Source: Clostridia bacterium (lineage in GTDB: Bacteria; Bacillota; Clostridia; Oscillospirales; CAG-382). Taken from it: a stretch of DNA of 35,272 bases. Shown here one piece after another: positions 16,796 through 24,570 of the stretch. Location of the stretch: assembly GCA_017396825.1 (NCBI GenBank), contig JAFQKR010000018.1:1-35272 (forward strand), written 5' to 3'. Position 1 is the first letter of the stretch; each line of letters opens with the position of its first letter. The notes under the pieces were generated by a model. The model ran no database searches and was not told the origin of the DNA. It saw only the letters and a program-made list of their open reading frames with translations. The translations under genes were made by a program, and so were the position numbers.

Positions 16796-17464
16796 TTGGT
16801 AAACATAGGAAACTCTTGGGACTCGCTTCTTAAAGCGGAATTTGAGAAAGAATATTACGCAAAGCTGCGTGTTTTTTTAAAACAGGAATACGTCTATTCA
16901 GGCAAACGTATCTTCCCCCACATGAACAATATTTTTAACGCCTTTAAATACACCGATTACCACGACGTTAAGGCGGTTATTTTAGGGCAAGACCCGTACC
17001 ACGGAGAAGGGCAGGCCCACGGGCTTTGCTTTTCCGTAGAAAAGGGTACTCCTGCACCTCCCTCCTTGCAGAATATTTTTAAAGAGCTAAAGACCGACCT
17101 TGGCATTGATGCGCCCTCCCACGGTTGCCTTACGGATTGGGCAAAGAACGGTGTTTTGCTACTTAACAGCGTGCTTACCGTAAGAGAGAGCCTTGCGGGG
17201 AGTCACCGTGGCAGAGGGTGGGAGATATTCACCGACAGCGTCATTGAGTTGCTGAACGCCCGTGAAAAGCCAATGGTGTTTTTGCTTTGGGGCAACTACG
17301 CCAAAGCAAAGGCCTCGATTATCAATACGGACCGTCACTTAGTACTTACGGCGGCACATCCCAGCCCCCTTTCGGCTTATAACGGCTTTTTCGGGTGCCG
17401 TCATTTTTCCAAGGCTAACCAATTTTTGGGAGAGAGAGCCATTGACTGGCGGATAGGAGAATAG
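16796..17464 (+). CDS. ung: Uracil-DNA glycosylase
   Basis: Family 1 uracil-DNA glycosylase of about 222 aa, which removes uracil from DNA in base excision repair. The catalytic water-activating motif VILGQDPYHGEGQAHG, the uracil-pocket LLLN motif, and the minor-groove loop HPSPLSAYNGFFG with the catalytic His are intact. Start: the frame is open to 16721, but that region contains the promoter. TTG 16796-16798 is preceded by AAAGGCGG at 7 nt and gives the family-typical N-terminus VNIGNSWDSLLK. One base separates it from dapF. Confidence 0.95.
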   Translation: MVNIGNSWDSLLKAEFEKEYYAKLRVFLKQEYVYSGKRIFPHMNNIFNAFKYTDYHDVKAVILGQDPYHGEGQAHGLCFSVEKGTPAPPSLQNIFKELKTDLGIDAPSHGCLTDWAKNGVLLLNSVLTVRESLAGSHRGRGWEIFTDSVIELLNAREKPMVFLLWGNYAKAKASIINTDRHLVLTAAHPSPLSAYNGFFGCRHFSKANQFLGERAIDWRIGE

Positions 17465-17465
17465 T

Positions 17466-18305
17466 ATGGAACTTAAATTTACGAAAATGCACGGCTGTGG
17501 CAACGACTATATCTATGTGAATTGCTTTGAGCAAAGACTTGATAACCCCAACGAGGTAGCAGAAAAACTATCCAAGCGCCACTATTCCGTTGGCTCTGAC
17601 GGGCTTATTATGATATGCCCCTCCACGGTTGCCGACGCTATGATGCGTATGTTCAACGCCGACGGCAGCGAGGGCAAAATGTGCGGCAACGCCCTGCGTT
17701 GCGTGGGCAAATACCTATACGACAGCGGCATTGCAAAAAAAGAAACCATAACCGTTGAAACGCTAAGCGGTATAAAGACCCTGAAAATGCACGTAAAGGA
17801 CGGTGTTGCCATAGGCGCGACCGCCAACGTGGGCAAGGCGATTTTTGAAAAAGAAGCCGTGCCCGTGGTTTGGGAGGCAGAGGGCACCGTGGCTGTTCCC
17901 TTGCATATAGTTGATAAGGAGTTCCTCTGCACAGCGGTATCCGTCGGCAGCGCCCACAACGTTTGCTTTGTTGATGACACCGAAGGCTTTGACCTTGAAA
18001 AATACGGCCCTGCCACGGAAAACCACGCGGTCTTCCCCGACAGGGTAAATGCTGAGTTTATTACAGTAAAAAGCCCCCACTGCATTGATATGCGCGTGTG
18101 GGAGCGTGGAAGCGGTGAAACGTGGGCTTGCGGCACGGGGGCTTGCGCCGCTGTTGCCGCAGCGTGTGCTAACGGTCTTTGCCCCTACGGCGAAGACGTT
18201 ACCGTTAACCTTAAAGGCGGTAAGCTTATAATAAACGTTACCGAAGAGCGAGTGCTTATGACGGGGCCTGCAGTTAAGGTTTGTGACGGCGTTACTCTTT
18301 TGTAG
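17466..18305 (+). CDS. dapF: Diaminopimelate epimerase
   Basis: PLP-independent epimerase of 279 aa converting LL- to meso-diaminopimelate for lysine and peptidoglycan synthesis. Opening motif FTKMHGCGNDYIYV, then the two catalytic Cys motifs, MCGNALRC near residue 75 and WACGTGACAA near 220, and the ERGSGET segment just before the second. Length normal. AGGAGA is 5 nt before ATG 17466, and the gene follows ung by 1 bp, so the two are probably co-transcribed. Its last 14 bp overlap the convergent HTH gene. Meso-DAP synthesis implies a DAP-type peptidoglycan or the lysine pathway. Confidence 0.95.
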   Translation: MELKFTKMHGCGNDYIYVNCFEQRLDNPNEVAEKLSKRHYSVGSDGLIMICPSTVADAMMRMFNADGSEGKMCGNALRCVGKYLYDSGIAKKETITVETLSGIKTLKMHVKDGVAIGATANVGKAIFEKEAVPVVWEAEGTVAVPLHIVDKEFLCTAVSVGSAHNVCFVDDTEGFDLEKYGPATENHAVFPDRVNAEFITVKSPHCIDMRVWERGSGETWACGTGACAAVAAACANGLCPYGEDVTVNLKGGKLIINVTEERVLMTGPAVKVCDGVTLL

Positions 18306-18495
18306 CCTCCCTAAGCCACTTTAAAAGCCCTTCCTTAGGTACTACAATGCGTTTACCCAAGCTTACAGAGGGAAACCCCTCCTTTGCCATAAGCGCGTAA
18401 GCACCGGAACGGGATATGCGAAGAAGCCGCGAAAGCTCCTTGGCTGTGAGCAACAAAGGCAGATCCTCGTAGTTTTTATACAAATCTTGTTTCAT
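18292..18495 (-). CDS. Small excisionase/MerR-type helix-turn-helix protein
   Basis: Product of 67 aa built around one winged HTH of the 'helix_turn_helix, excisionase-type' (HTH_17) class: LLTAKELSRLLRISRSGAYALM followed by the wing SLGKRIVVPKEGLLKWL. Expected to bind DNA. No integrase, recombinase or phage gene lies nearby, so a role in excision is not supported; it could be a stand-alone regulator. GGAGGGGG precedes ATG 18493-18495 and a TATAAT box lies at 18520-18525. Its 3' end overlaps the end of dapF by 14 bp on the opposite strand and no terminator of its own is seen. Confidence 0.8.
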   Translation of the reverse strand: MKQDLYKNYEDLPLLLTAKELSRLLRISRSGAYALMAKEGFPSVSLGKRIVVPKEGLLKWLREATKE

Positions 18496-18519
18496 TTATC
18501 CCCCTCCTTTTACGGTTAC

Positions 18520-18556
18520 ATTATATCAAGCAAAAGGAGTAATAAAACGGACAATT
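18520..18556 (-). promoter_or_regulatory. Promoter region of the HTH gene with a motif shared with 27708-27743
   Basis: Minus strand: AATTGTCCGTTTTATT (18541-18556), 15 nt, TATAAT (18520-18525). The same 16 bp at the same 15-nt distance from a CATAAT box occurs before the small membrane protein gene at 27788. The shared block covers the -35 zone, where no TTGACA-like hexamer is present. Confidence 0.5.
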
Positions 18557-18572
18557 TGATGCTTACTATTCA

Positions 18573-18606
18573 AAAAAGCAGTTCAGCTGTTGCTGAACTG
18601 CTTTTT
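18573..18606. terminator. Bidirectional intrinsic terminator
   Basis: Perfect 10-bp stem GCAGTTCAGC / GCTGAACTGC, loop TGTT, flanked by AAAAA and TTTTT, so each strand has a T-run. It ends the leftward MATE gene (5 bp from its stop) minus its start side, and can end rightward ung-dapF read-through. Confidence 0.85.
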
Positions 18607-18610
18607 ACAC

Positions 18611-20026
18611 CTATTTTACGGGCAGCCCGTCGGGGATATGCTTTATCTCCTTGCGGTACAAATACACAAACAAAGAAACGGAAACTGCAAGAGACATGAC
18701 CTCGGCTATAGGGAAAGCCCACCACACAGAGGAAACCTTACCCGTAAGAGAAAGCAGAAATGCTGCCGGGATAAGCACCACAAGCTGTCTTGCGGCGGAA
18801 ACGGTCATGGAGAAAATGCTTCTGCCAAGGGCTTGGAATATAGAGCCTATGGCTATACAGAAGCCTGCCAAGGGAAGGTGAATGCATATAATGCGAAGGG
18901 CGGTTGAGCCTACGTCGTAGAACAGCTCCAAGTCACAGTTTTCCGGCTTAAAAATACTGAGAAGCTCCTTGGGGAACACCTGCATTGTGGTGAAGCCTGC
19001 CGCCATAAAGCAAAACGCCATTATCATAGCAAGCTTAAGGGTTGCCATCATACGCTTACGGTTACGTGCGCCGTAGTTGTAGGCAACGATGGGGATAACA
19101 CCGTTATTCATACCGAAAAGGGGCATAAAGAAGAAGCTTTGAAGTTTGAAATACACGTTATAAACAGTGTAGCCCATGCCTGCCGTATCCTTCATACCCG
19201 AGAGTATGCGTTGCATACAGTAGGTCATAATCGAGCCTATGCCCACCATGAGTATGGAGGGTACGCCGATGGCATATATTCTGCCTATTATCTTAACGTT
19301 AGGGCGGAAACGGCTAAGCTTAAGCCTTATATCGGGATTCTTGAAAACGTTGAACACCACAGCAAGGATAGCGGCAACTATCTGACCTATAACCGTAGCG
19401 TATGCCGCGCCCTTTACACCCATTGCAGGGAGGCCAAGATAACCGAAAATAAAGATAGGGTCAAGGATAAGGTTGATTATTGCGCCTATACCCTGAGTAA
19501 ACATGGTGAAAAGAGTTCTGCCCGTAGACTGAAGCAAACGTTCAAACATTACTTGGAACAAAACGCCAAAGGAGCATACGCAAACTATTTGCAAATAATC
19601 CGTACCAAGTGTTCTTACACCGTCACTGACGTTACAGCTTTGCATATAAAGGTCAACGCCGAAAAGCCCGAACAGCAAAAAAGCAACAGAAGCGCAAAAC
19701 GCAAGAAAAATGCCGTTTTCGGCTATACGGTTTGCCCTATCATATTCCTTTTGCCCAAGGCTTTTCGAAAGGAGGGCGTTAACACCCACCGCGGTACCTG
19801 TACCAACGCCGATAAGTATGTTTTGCACGGGGAAAGCCGCGCCGACTGCATCAAGCGCATCCTTACTTACACGGGCAACGAAAATACTGTCCACCACGTT
19901 GTAAAGCGCCTGCACCATCATAGAGGCTATCATGGGCAAGGACATTGTTATAAGCAGCTTACCTACGGGCATAGTGCCCATTTTGTTTTCGGAAGGCTTT
20001 GCCTCCGCTTTCTTCGTATCTGTCAT
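18611..20026 (-). CDS. MATE-family efflux transporter
   Basis: Product of 471 aa with the twelve-helix MATE topology in two halves. Seen: KLLITMSLPMIASMMVQALYNVVDSIFVAR near the N-terminus (family start; conserved P and the NxxD pair), ALDAVGAAFPVQ, and the second-half counterpart FFMPLFGMNNGVIPIVAYNYGARN. It resembles the MepA/DinF-like branch that exports drugs or organic cations with Na+ or H+; the substrate cannot be read. CAGGAGA is 5 nt before ATG 20026. It lies 59 bp downstream of the Stn-like operon, separated by the hairpin at 20052-20078, and may be transcribed partly by read-through. Confidence 0.92.
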   Translation of the reverse strand: MTDTKKAEAKPSENKMGTMPVGKLLITMSLPMIASMMVQALYNVVDSIFVARVSKDALDAVGAAFPVQNILIGVGTGTAVGVNALLSKSLGQKEYDRANRIAENGIFLAFCASVAFLLFGLFGVDLYMQSCNVSDGVRTLGTDYLQIVCVCSFGVLFQVMFERLLQSTGRTLFTMFTQGIGAIINLILDPIFIFGYLGLPAMGVKGAAYATVIGQIVAAILAVVFNVFKNPDIRLKLSRFRPNVKIIGRIYAIGVPSILMVGIGSIMTYCMQRILSGMKDTAGMGYTVYNVYFKLQSFFFMPLFGMNNGVIPIVAYNYGARNRKRMMATLKLAMIMAFCFMAAGFTTMQVFPKELLSIFKPENCDLELFYDVGSTALRIICIHLPLAGFCIAIGSIFQALGRSIFSMTVSAARQLVVLIPAAFLLSLTGKVSSVWWAFPIAEVMSLAVSVSLFVYLYRKEIKHIPDGLPVK

Positions 20027-20051
20027 TGTTTCTCCTGCATTTTAACCGCAC

Positions 20052-20078
20052 AAAGTGGGCTGTTACCCAGCCCACTTT
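20052..20078 (-). terminator. Hairpin after the Stn-like operon (weak terminator)
   Basis: Perfect 11-bp stem AAAGTGGGCTG / CAGCCCACTTT, loop TTACC. On the minus strand only TTTGTGCGG follows, a poor T-run, so it may be a leaky terminator or an mRNA-stabilising end that lets some transcription into the MATE gene. Confidence 0.5.
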
Positions 20079-20085
20079 ACATTTA

Positions 20086-22110
20086 TTACATAAGCTTTAA
20101 TGCGCCCGTGGGACAAAGTTCTACGCACTTACCACAAGCAGCGCATATGGAAATCGTTTCCTCTTTGTTAAACTCGGACTTAACCACGGTGGTAAAGCCG
20201 CGGCCAACCAAGCCGAGAATACCTGCGCCCACTACCTCGTCGCATACACGAACGCATAGGCCGCAAAGGATACACTTTCCGTTGTTTCTTCCTACGGCTT
20301 TAAGAGAAAGGTCCTTGCTGAAGCTTCTCTTATCACCCTCAAAACGGGGCTTATCGGTAAGATAACGGTCAGAGTAATCAACAAGCTTACATTCACCGTA
20401 ATCGTGACAGCCGCACTCAAGACAGCGCTTTGCCTCTGCACGTGCAACCGCCTCGTCAAGGGGAAGGTTAACCTCTTTAAAATCGTTTCTTCTTTCTTCT
20501 GCAGGACGCTGAGGGATAGCGCATCTGGGCGCCTTTTCTCTGTCTGAGAAATCAATATCCTCTACCTTGCGCTCGGAAACGTAAGGTTTTCTGTAAGAAA
20601 GCTCTATGCCGTTAAGATATGCGTCAACGATGGTTGCCGCCTTATTTGCCTCACCGATAGCGGCAATAGCTATGCTTGCGCCCTTGTTGGTAGCGTCACC
20701 AACAGCGAAAACGCCCTCAAGATTGGTAAGGAAGTTGCCCTCGTCAGCGGCAATAATGCCTCTGCGGTTAAGCTCTACACCCTCAAACCCCTTAACGTTT
20801 ACCTTCTGACCGATAGCCTGAATAAAGCTGTCAGCCTCTATATACTCAAACTTGCCCTCTACGGGTACAGGGCTTCTTCTTCCGCCTGCATCGGGCTCAC
20901 CAAGCTCCATCACCTGAAGCTTTACGGATTTAAGCACGCCGTTTTCGCCGACAAGCTCACAAGGGTTAACAAGGAAACGGAAGCTTACGCCCTCCTCCTT
21001 TGCCTCGGCTATCTCTATCTTTTCGGCGGGCATTTCCTTTTCGGTACGGCGGTAAACCACCGTTACCTCCTTTGCGCCCAGCCTTACGGCGCTGCGACAA
21101 GCATCCATAGCGGTATTACCGCCACCCATGATAACTACCTTCTCGCCAATATCAACGGGGTTGCCGGTAACAATGGAACGAAGGAAGTCGATGCCGCCGT
21201 ATACGCCCTTAAGGTCTTCGCCGCCACAGCCTGCGCTCATGCTGGTCCAAGCGCCGATAGCGATAATAACCGCATCGTTGTTTGCTCTAAGCTCGTCAAA
21301 GGTAACGTCCTCGCCTATGCGAACGCCGCACTTTATCTTTACGCCCGTCTTTTCTATAAGGGCAATCTCACTGTCAAGAACCGCCTTGGGCAGTCTGTAT
21401 TCGGGAATACCGTAACGAAGCATACCGCCTGCCTTGGGCATGCCCTCGTATATGGTAACGTCGTGACCCTTAAGAGCAAGGAAGTACGCCGCGGTAAGGC
21501 CTGCGGGACCACCGCCTGCTATGGCGACCTTCTTACCGGTGGAGGGAGCGCTTTCTGCTACCTTTTCACCTGCCGCAAGAACACGGTCAGCGGCAAACGC
21601 CTTAAGCTGTGCTATGGAGATGGGCTCCTCAACATACTGTCTGCGGCATGCAGTCTCGCAGGGATGAGGGCACACACGTCCGATTGAAGCGGGCAAAGGA
21701 AGCTTTTCCTTGATTATCTGCACTGCCCTTGCATCGTCACCCTCGGCTATTGCCTTGAGATAGCCCTGACAGTCGGTGCCTGCGGGACAATTAAGGTTAC
21801 AAGGGCCGCGGCAGTCGCCGTCATGGTCACTCATAAGGAATTCAAGAGCAAGACGGCGGGAACGAACAACTCTTTCGCTTTCCGTATCTATGTCCATACC
21901 GTCCTGAGCGACGGTGGAGCAAGCGCGCATAAGCTTGGGGCTGCCCTTAGCCTCTACAACGCAGATACCGCAGGCGCCGTAATTCTTAACAAGTTCGCTT
22001 TGACAAAGAGTAGGTATCTCAATACCGCCTCTTTTTGCTATCTGAAGTATGGTTTCACCCTTTTCGCCCGTAAGGGGAACACCGTTGATTATTAGGTTTA
22101 TCTTTTCCAT
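20086..22110 (-). CDS. Stn-type subunit: [2Fe-2S] + GltD/NfnB-like FAD-NAD(P) + ferredoxin domains
   Basis: Fusion protein of 674 aa. Domain order: plant-type [2Fe-2S] domain as in NuoG (1-95; CQSELVKNYGACGICVVE and a later RACS); a GltD N-terminal Cys region (about 95-175; RGPCNLNCPAG, GRVCPHPCE-x-ACRR); FAD Rossmann [18 protein letters not shown] (near 195); NAD(P) Rossmann VVIMGGGNTAMDACRSA with the Tyr-Arg-Arg that often binds the NADPH phosphate (near 330); and C-terminal ferredoxin-like clusters (CILCGLCVRVC, CAACGKCVELC, about 615-670). No H-cluster motifs, so it is not a hydrogenase. With NuoE- and NuoF-like partners this matches the architecture of the Sporomusa-type Nfn (Stn) transhydrogenase, which couples NADH, NADPH and ferredoxin (inference from architecture). 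Start ATG 22110, AAAGGAG upstream, 18 bp after the nuoF-like stop. Confidence 0.85.
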   Translation of the reverse strand: MEKINLIINGVPLTGEKGETILQIAKRGGIEIPTLCQSELVKNYGACGICVVEAKGSPKLMRACSTVAQDGMDIDTESERVVRSRRLALEFLMSDHDGDCRGPCNLNCPAGTDCQGYLKAIAEGDDARAVQIIKEKLPLPASIGRVCPHPCETACRRQYVEEPISIAQLKAFAADRVLAAGEKVAESAPSTGKKVAIAGGGPAGLTAAYFLALKGHDVTIYEGMPKAGGMLRYGIPEYRLPKAVLDSEIALIEKTGVKIKCGVRIGEDVTFDELRANNDAVIIAIGAWTSMSAGCGGEDLKGVYGGIDFLRSIVTGNPVDIGEKVVIMGGGNTAMDACRSAVRLGAKEVTVVYRRTEKEMPAEKIEIAEAKEEGVSFRFLVNPCELVGENGVLKSVKLQVMELGEPDAGGRRSPVPVEGKFEYIEADSFIQAIGQKVNVKGFEGVELNRRGIIAADEGNFLTNLEGVFAVGDATNKGASIAIAAIGEANKAATIVDAYLNGIELSYRKPYVSERKVEDIDFSDREKAPRCAIPQRPAEERRNDFKEVNLPLDEAVARAEAKRCLECGCHDYGECKLVDYSDRYLTDKPRFEGDKRSFSKDLSLKAVGRNNGKCILCGLCVRVCDEVVGAGILGLVGRGFTTVVKSEFNKEETISICAACGKCVELCPTGALKLM

Positions 22111-22128
22111 AAAAACGTGCTCCTTTCC

Positions 22129-23880
22129 TTACACTGCCCTTGCCGCGCCGAAGCGGCAGAGGGAGGCGCACTTGCCGCACTTGATACAAGCGGCGTTATC
22201 TATAGTATAAGGCTGTTTAACAACGCCCTTGATTGCGCCAACGGGACAGTTTCTTGCACAAAGACTGCAGCCTACACACTTTTCTTTATCTATTTCGTAG
22301 CTGATTAGTGCCGTACACTGGTGTGCGGGACACTTTTTGTCATTAATATGAGCCTCGTATTCATCACGGAAGTAGCGAATAGCCGTAAGAACGGGGTTAG
22401 GCGCAGTCTGACCCAGACCGCAAAGAGCGCCGTCCTTGATGCCCATGCAAAGTTCCTCAAGAAGCTCTATATCTCCTTCTTTACCCTTGCCCTCGGTAAT
22501 ACGGGTAAGAACCTCGTACATACGCTTAGTGCCGATACGGCAGTGCACACACTTACCGCAGGATTCCTTGGTGGTAAAATCAAGGAAGAAGCGTGCCATA
22601 TTTACCATACAGGTACGGTCATCCATAACAACCATACCGCCGGAGCCCATTATAGCGCCTGTTGCGCCAAGGATCTTGTAATCAATAACTGTATCCAGCA
22701 AAGATTCGGGCAGACAGCCGCCGGAGGGGCCGCCCATCTGCACTGCTTTAAAGCTTCTGCCGTTACGCACGCCGCCGCCTATATCGAAGATTACGTGGCG
22801 AAGGGTTTTGCCCATAGGCACCTCTACCAAGCCGCCGCGCTTGATCTTACCGGTAAGGGCAAACACCTTGGTACCCTTGCTGTTCTCGGTACCCATAGCA
22901 GAAAATGCCGCACCGCCGTTAAGAATAATCCACGCAACGTTTGCAAAGGTTTCAACGTTGTTGATGTTAGAGGGCATGTCATTGTAGCCGCGCTGTGCAG
23001 GGAAAGGAGGCTTAAGACGAGGCATGCCGCGCTTGCCCTCAAGGCTTTCGATAAGCGCTGTTTCCTCACCGCAAACAAAGGCGCCTGCGCCTGCCTTTAT
23101 ACGCATCCTGCAGCTGAAGTCGCTGCCAAATATATTGTCGCCCAGATAGCCCTTTTTCTCTGCCTGCTTTATAGCTTCTTCCAATCTGGTTATTGCCAAG
23201 GGATACTCAGCACGAACGTAAACCACCGCTTCGGAGGCACCTATGGCATAGGCGCCGATAAGCATACCCTCAATAAGATTATGGGGGTCACTTTCTATAA
23301 CCGCACGGTCCATAAACGCACCGGGGTCCCCCTCGTCGGCGTTACAGATAAGGTATTTCTTTTCGCCTGCGTTAGACCTTGCGGCGTTCCACTTGAACCA
23401 AGTGGGAAAGCCTGCGCCGCCTCTGCCCGCAAGACCGGAAACCTTGATTTCCTCTATTACACCCTCGGGACTCATATCCGAAAGAGCCTTCTTTATCGCC
23501 TCGTAGCCGCCCCTTGCTATGTACGCTTCTATATCGTTAGGGTCGATCAAGCCACAGTTACGAAGAGCGATACGGGTTTGAAGCCCAAGGAATTGCTCAT
23601 CCTCCTCGCTTATCTCCAGCGCGGAGAGAGCGCTAAGGTCACCGCTGCGAACGGCGCTTACTATCACTTCCCCATCCTTTGCGGCAACACGCACAAGGCG
23701 TTTAACAAGAGCGTCACCGTCGTATATATCAACGATGGGCTCCAGATAACACATACCTATACAGCCCGTTATACCCAGAGTAAAGCTGTCGCTATCGGCC
23801 ATAGCGGCGCTTATGGAGTTATAAACCTGCTCTGCACCCGCGGCAATGCCGCAGCTGCCCTGACCAACTACTATCTTCAT
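22129..23880 (-). CDS. NuoF/HydB-like NADH-binding flavoprotein with three iron-sulfur regions
   Basis: Product of 583 aa. N-terminal thioredoxin-like domain with Cys at GQGSCGIAAGA and GCIGMCYLEP; FMN/NADH core with GLAGRGGAGFPTWFKW and the Glu-rich CGEETALIESLEGKRGMPR; N3-type [4Fe-4S] ESCGKCVHCRIGTKRM with the fourth Cys in GALCGLGQTAPNP; and a C-terminal 2x[4Fe-4S] ferredoxin (CVGCSLCARNCP, CIKCGKCASLC). This domain set is that of HydB/StnB-type subunits, longer than respiratory NuoF, and is the site of NADH oxidation and electron branching in bifurcating complexes. Start ATG 23878-23880 overlaps the previous stop by 1 bp (TAATG). Middle gene of the operon. Confidence 0.92.
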   Translation of the reverse strand: MKIVVGQGSCGIAAGAEQVYNSISAAMADSDSFTLGITGCIGMCYLEPIVDIYDGDALVKRLVRVAAKDGEVIVSAVRSGDLSALSALEISEEDEQFLGLQTRIALRNCGLIDPNDIEAYIARGGYEAIKKALSDMSPEGVIEEIKVSGLAGRGGAGFPTWFKWNAARSNAGEKKYLICNADEGDPGAFMDRAVIESDPHNLIEGMLIGAYAIGASEAVVYVRAEYPLAITRLEEAIKQAEKKGYLGDNIFGSDFSCRMRIKAGAGAFVCGEETALIESLEGKRGMPRLKPPFPAQRGYNDMPSNINNVETFANVAWIILNGGAAFSAMGTENSKGTKVFALTGKIKRGGLVEVPMGKTLRHVIFDIGGGVRNGRSFKAVQMGGPSGGCLPESLLDTVIDYKILGATGAIMGSGGMVVMDDRTCMVNMARFFLDFTTKESCGKCVHCRIGTKRMYEVLTRITEGKGKEGDIELLEELCMGIKDGALCGLGQTAPNPVLTAIRYFRDEYEAHINDKKCPAHQCTALISYEIDKEKCVGCSLCARNCPVGAIKGVVKQPYTIDNAACIKCGKCASLCRFGAARAV

Positions 23881-24377
23881 TACTCAGCCGCCTCCTTCTT
23901 AAGATCCTCCAATATCCCCACAGCTTTATCGGGAGTAAGAGAGCCATATGCTACGCCGTTTATCATCATAACGGGAGACAAGCTGCAGCAGCCGAGGCAG
24001 GCAACGTTTTTAAGAGAAAAAAGACCGTCGTCAGTGGTACCGCCATCCTCTATATTTAGATGCTTGCATATAGCCTTTTCTATCTCACCGGAGCCATTAA
24101 CGTGGCACGCGGTGCCTTTGCAAAGCATGATAAGATACTTGCCAATAGGCTTAAGCCTGAACTGGGTATAAAACGTAGCCACACCCATCACCTTTGCAGG
24201 GGTGCTGCCCATTTTCTCCGCAATATAATAAACAACATCGGTTGGAATATAACCATATATTTCCTGAGCCTTCTGAAGCACGGTAATAAGGTTGCCTTTA
24301 TCACCGCCGTAGCTTTCCAAAACACCGTCAAGCAGCTTAAGGTCGCTGCCTGCGGAAGAGCAATTACACTTGCACAT
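23880..24377 (-). CDS. NuoE/HydC-like thioredoxin-fold [2Fe-2S] subunit
   Basis: Product of about 165 aa. Helical N-terminus (LITVLQKAQEIYGYIPTDVVYYIAEKMG, given here in part) followed by a thioredoxin-like [2Fe-2S] domain with C-x4-C (CKGTACHVNG) and C-x3-C (CLGCCSLSPV), all four ligands present. In NADH dehydrogenase and HydABC/Stn complexes this subunit carries the N1a-type cluster next to the NuoF FMN. Start: an ATG eight codons upstream (24401) lacks a Shine-Dalgarno; ATG 24375-24377 has TAGGAGG at 7 nt and is preferred. First gene of the operon, driven from 24432-24460. Confidence 0.93.
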   Translation of the reverse strand: MCKCNCSSAGSDLKLLDGVLESYGGDKGNLITVLQKAQEIYGYIPTDVVYYIAEKMGSTPAKVMGVATFYTQFRLKPIGKYLIMLCKGTACHVNGSGEIEKAICKHLNIEDGGTTDDGLFSLKNVACLGCCSLSPVMMINGVAYGSLTPDKAVGILEDLKKEAAE

Positions 24378-24431
24378 ATAAAATCCTCCTAAATCAAACA
24401 ATGTGACTACTGCCCCATTGTGATAACAACT

Positions 24432-24460
24432 ATTCTACATAAAACCCGCCCGAATGTCAA
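24432..24460 (-). promoter_or_regulatory. Promoter of the Stn-like operon
   Basis: Minus strand: consensus TTGACA (24455-24460), 17 nt, TAGAAT (24432-24437). Just downstream, at 24418-24429, lies TTGTTATCACAA, a 12-bp element with TTGT/ACAA symmetry that resembles a compressed redox-repressor (Rex) half-site pair. The promoter call is firm; the operator is speculative. Confidence 0.7.
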
Positions 24461-24504
24461 TAAGTTACACGAAAAAACATTAACTTTTAACGTTTTTTAA
24501 GGCA

Positions 24505-24538
24505 AAAGCCGTCTGCAACCTATCTTGCAGACGGCTTT
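24505..24538. terminator. Intrinsic terminator of the orphan membrane protein gene
   Basis: Perfect 14-bp stem AAAGCCGTCTGCAA / TTGCAGACGGCTTT, loop CCTATC. On the minus strand it is followed by TTGCCTTAAAAAACG and on the plus strand by ATTTTCAAAAT. It lies 33 bp after the stop at 24571 and separates that gene from the Stn-like operon promoter. Confidence 0.75.
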
Positions 24539-24570
24539 ATTTTCAAAATATGCAAAACAACGTAAAAGGG

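Noticed and set aside
18292-18495. Excisionase-like HTH as sign of a prophage or integrative element
   Set aside because: No integrase, attachment-site repeat or phage gene is nearby; flanking genes are ordinary chromosomal genes.
22321-24171. A 616-codon open frame on the plus strand opposite the NuoE/NuoF-like genes
   Set aside because: It lies wholly antisense to two genes with intact cluster motifs, has no Shine-Dalgarno or promoter, and its translation is rich in Cys/His/Ala/Thr as expected from a mirrored codon pattern.
20086-24377. Reading the NuoE/NuoF operon as an [FeFe]-hydrogenase HydABC
   Set aside because: The third gene has no H-cluster Cys motifs and has GltD-type FAD and NAD(P) folds instead.
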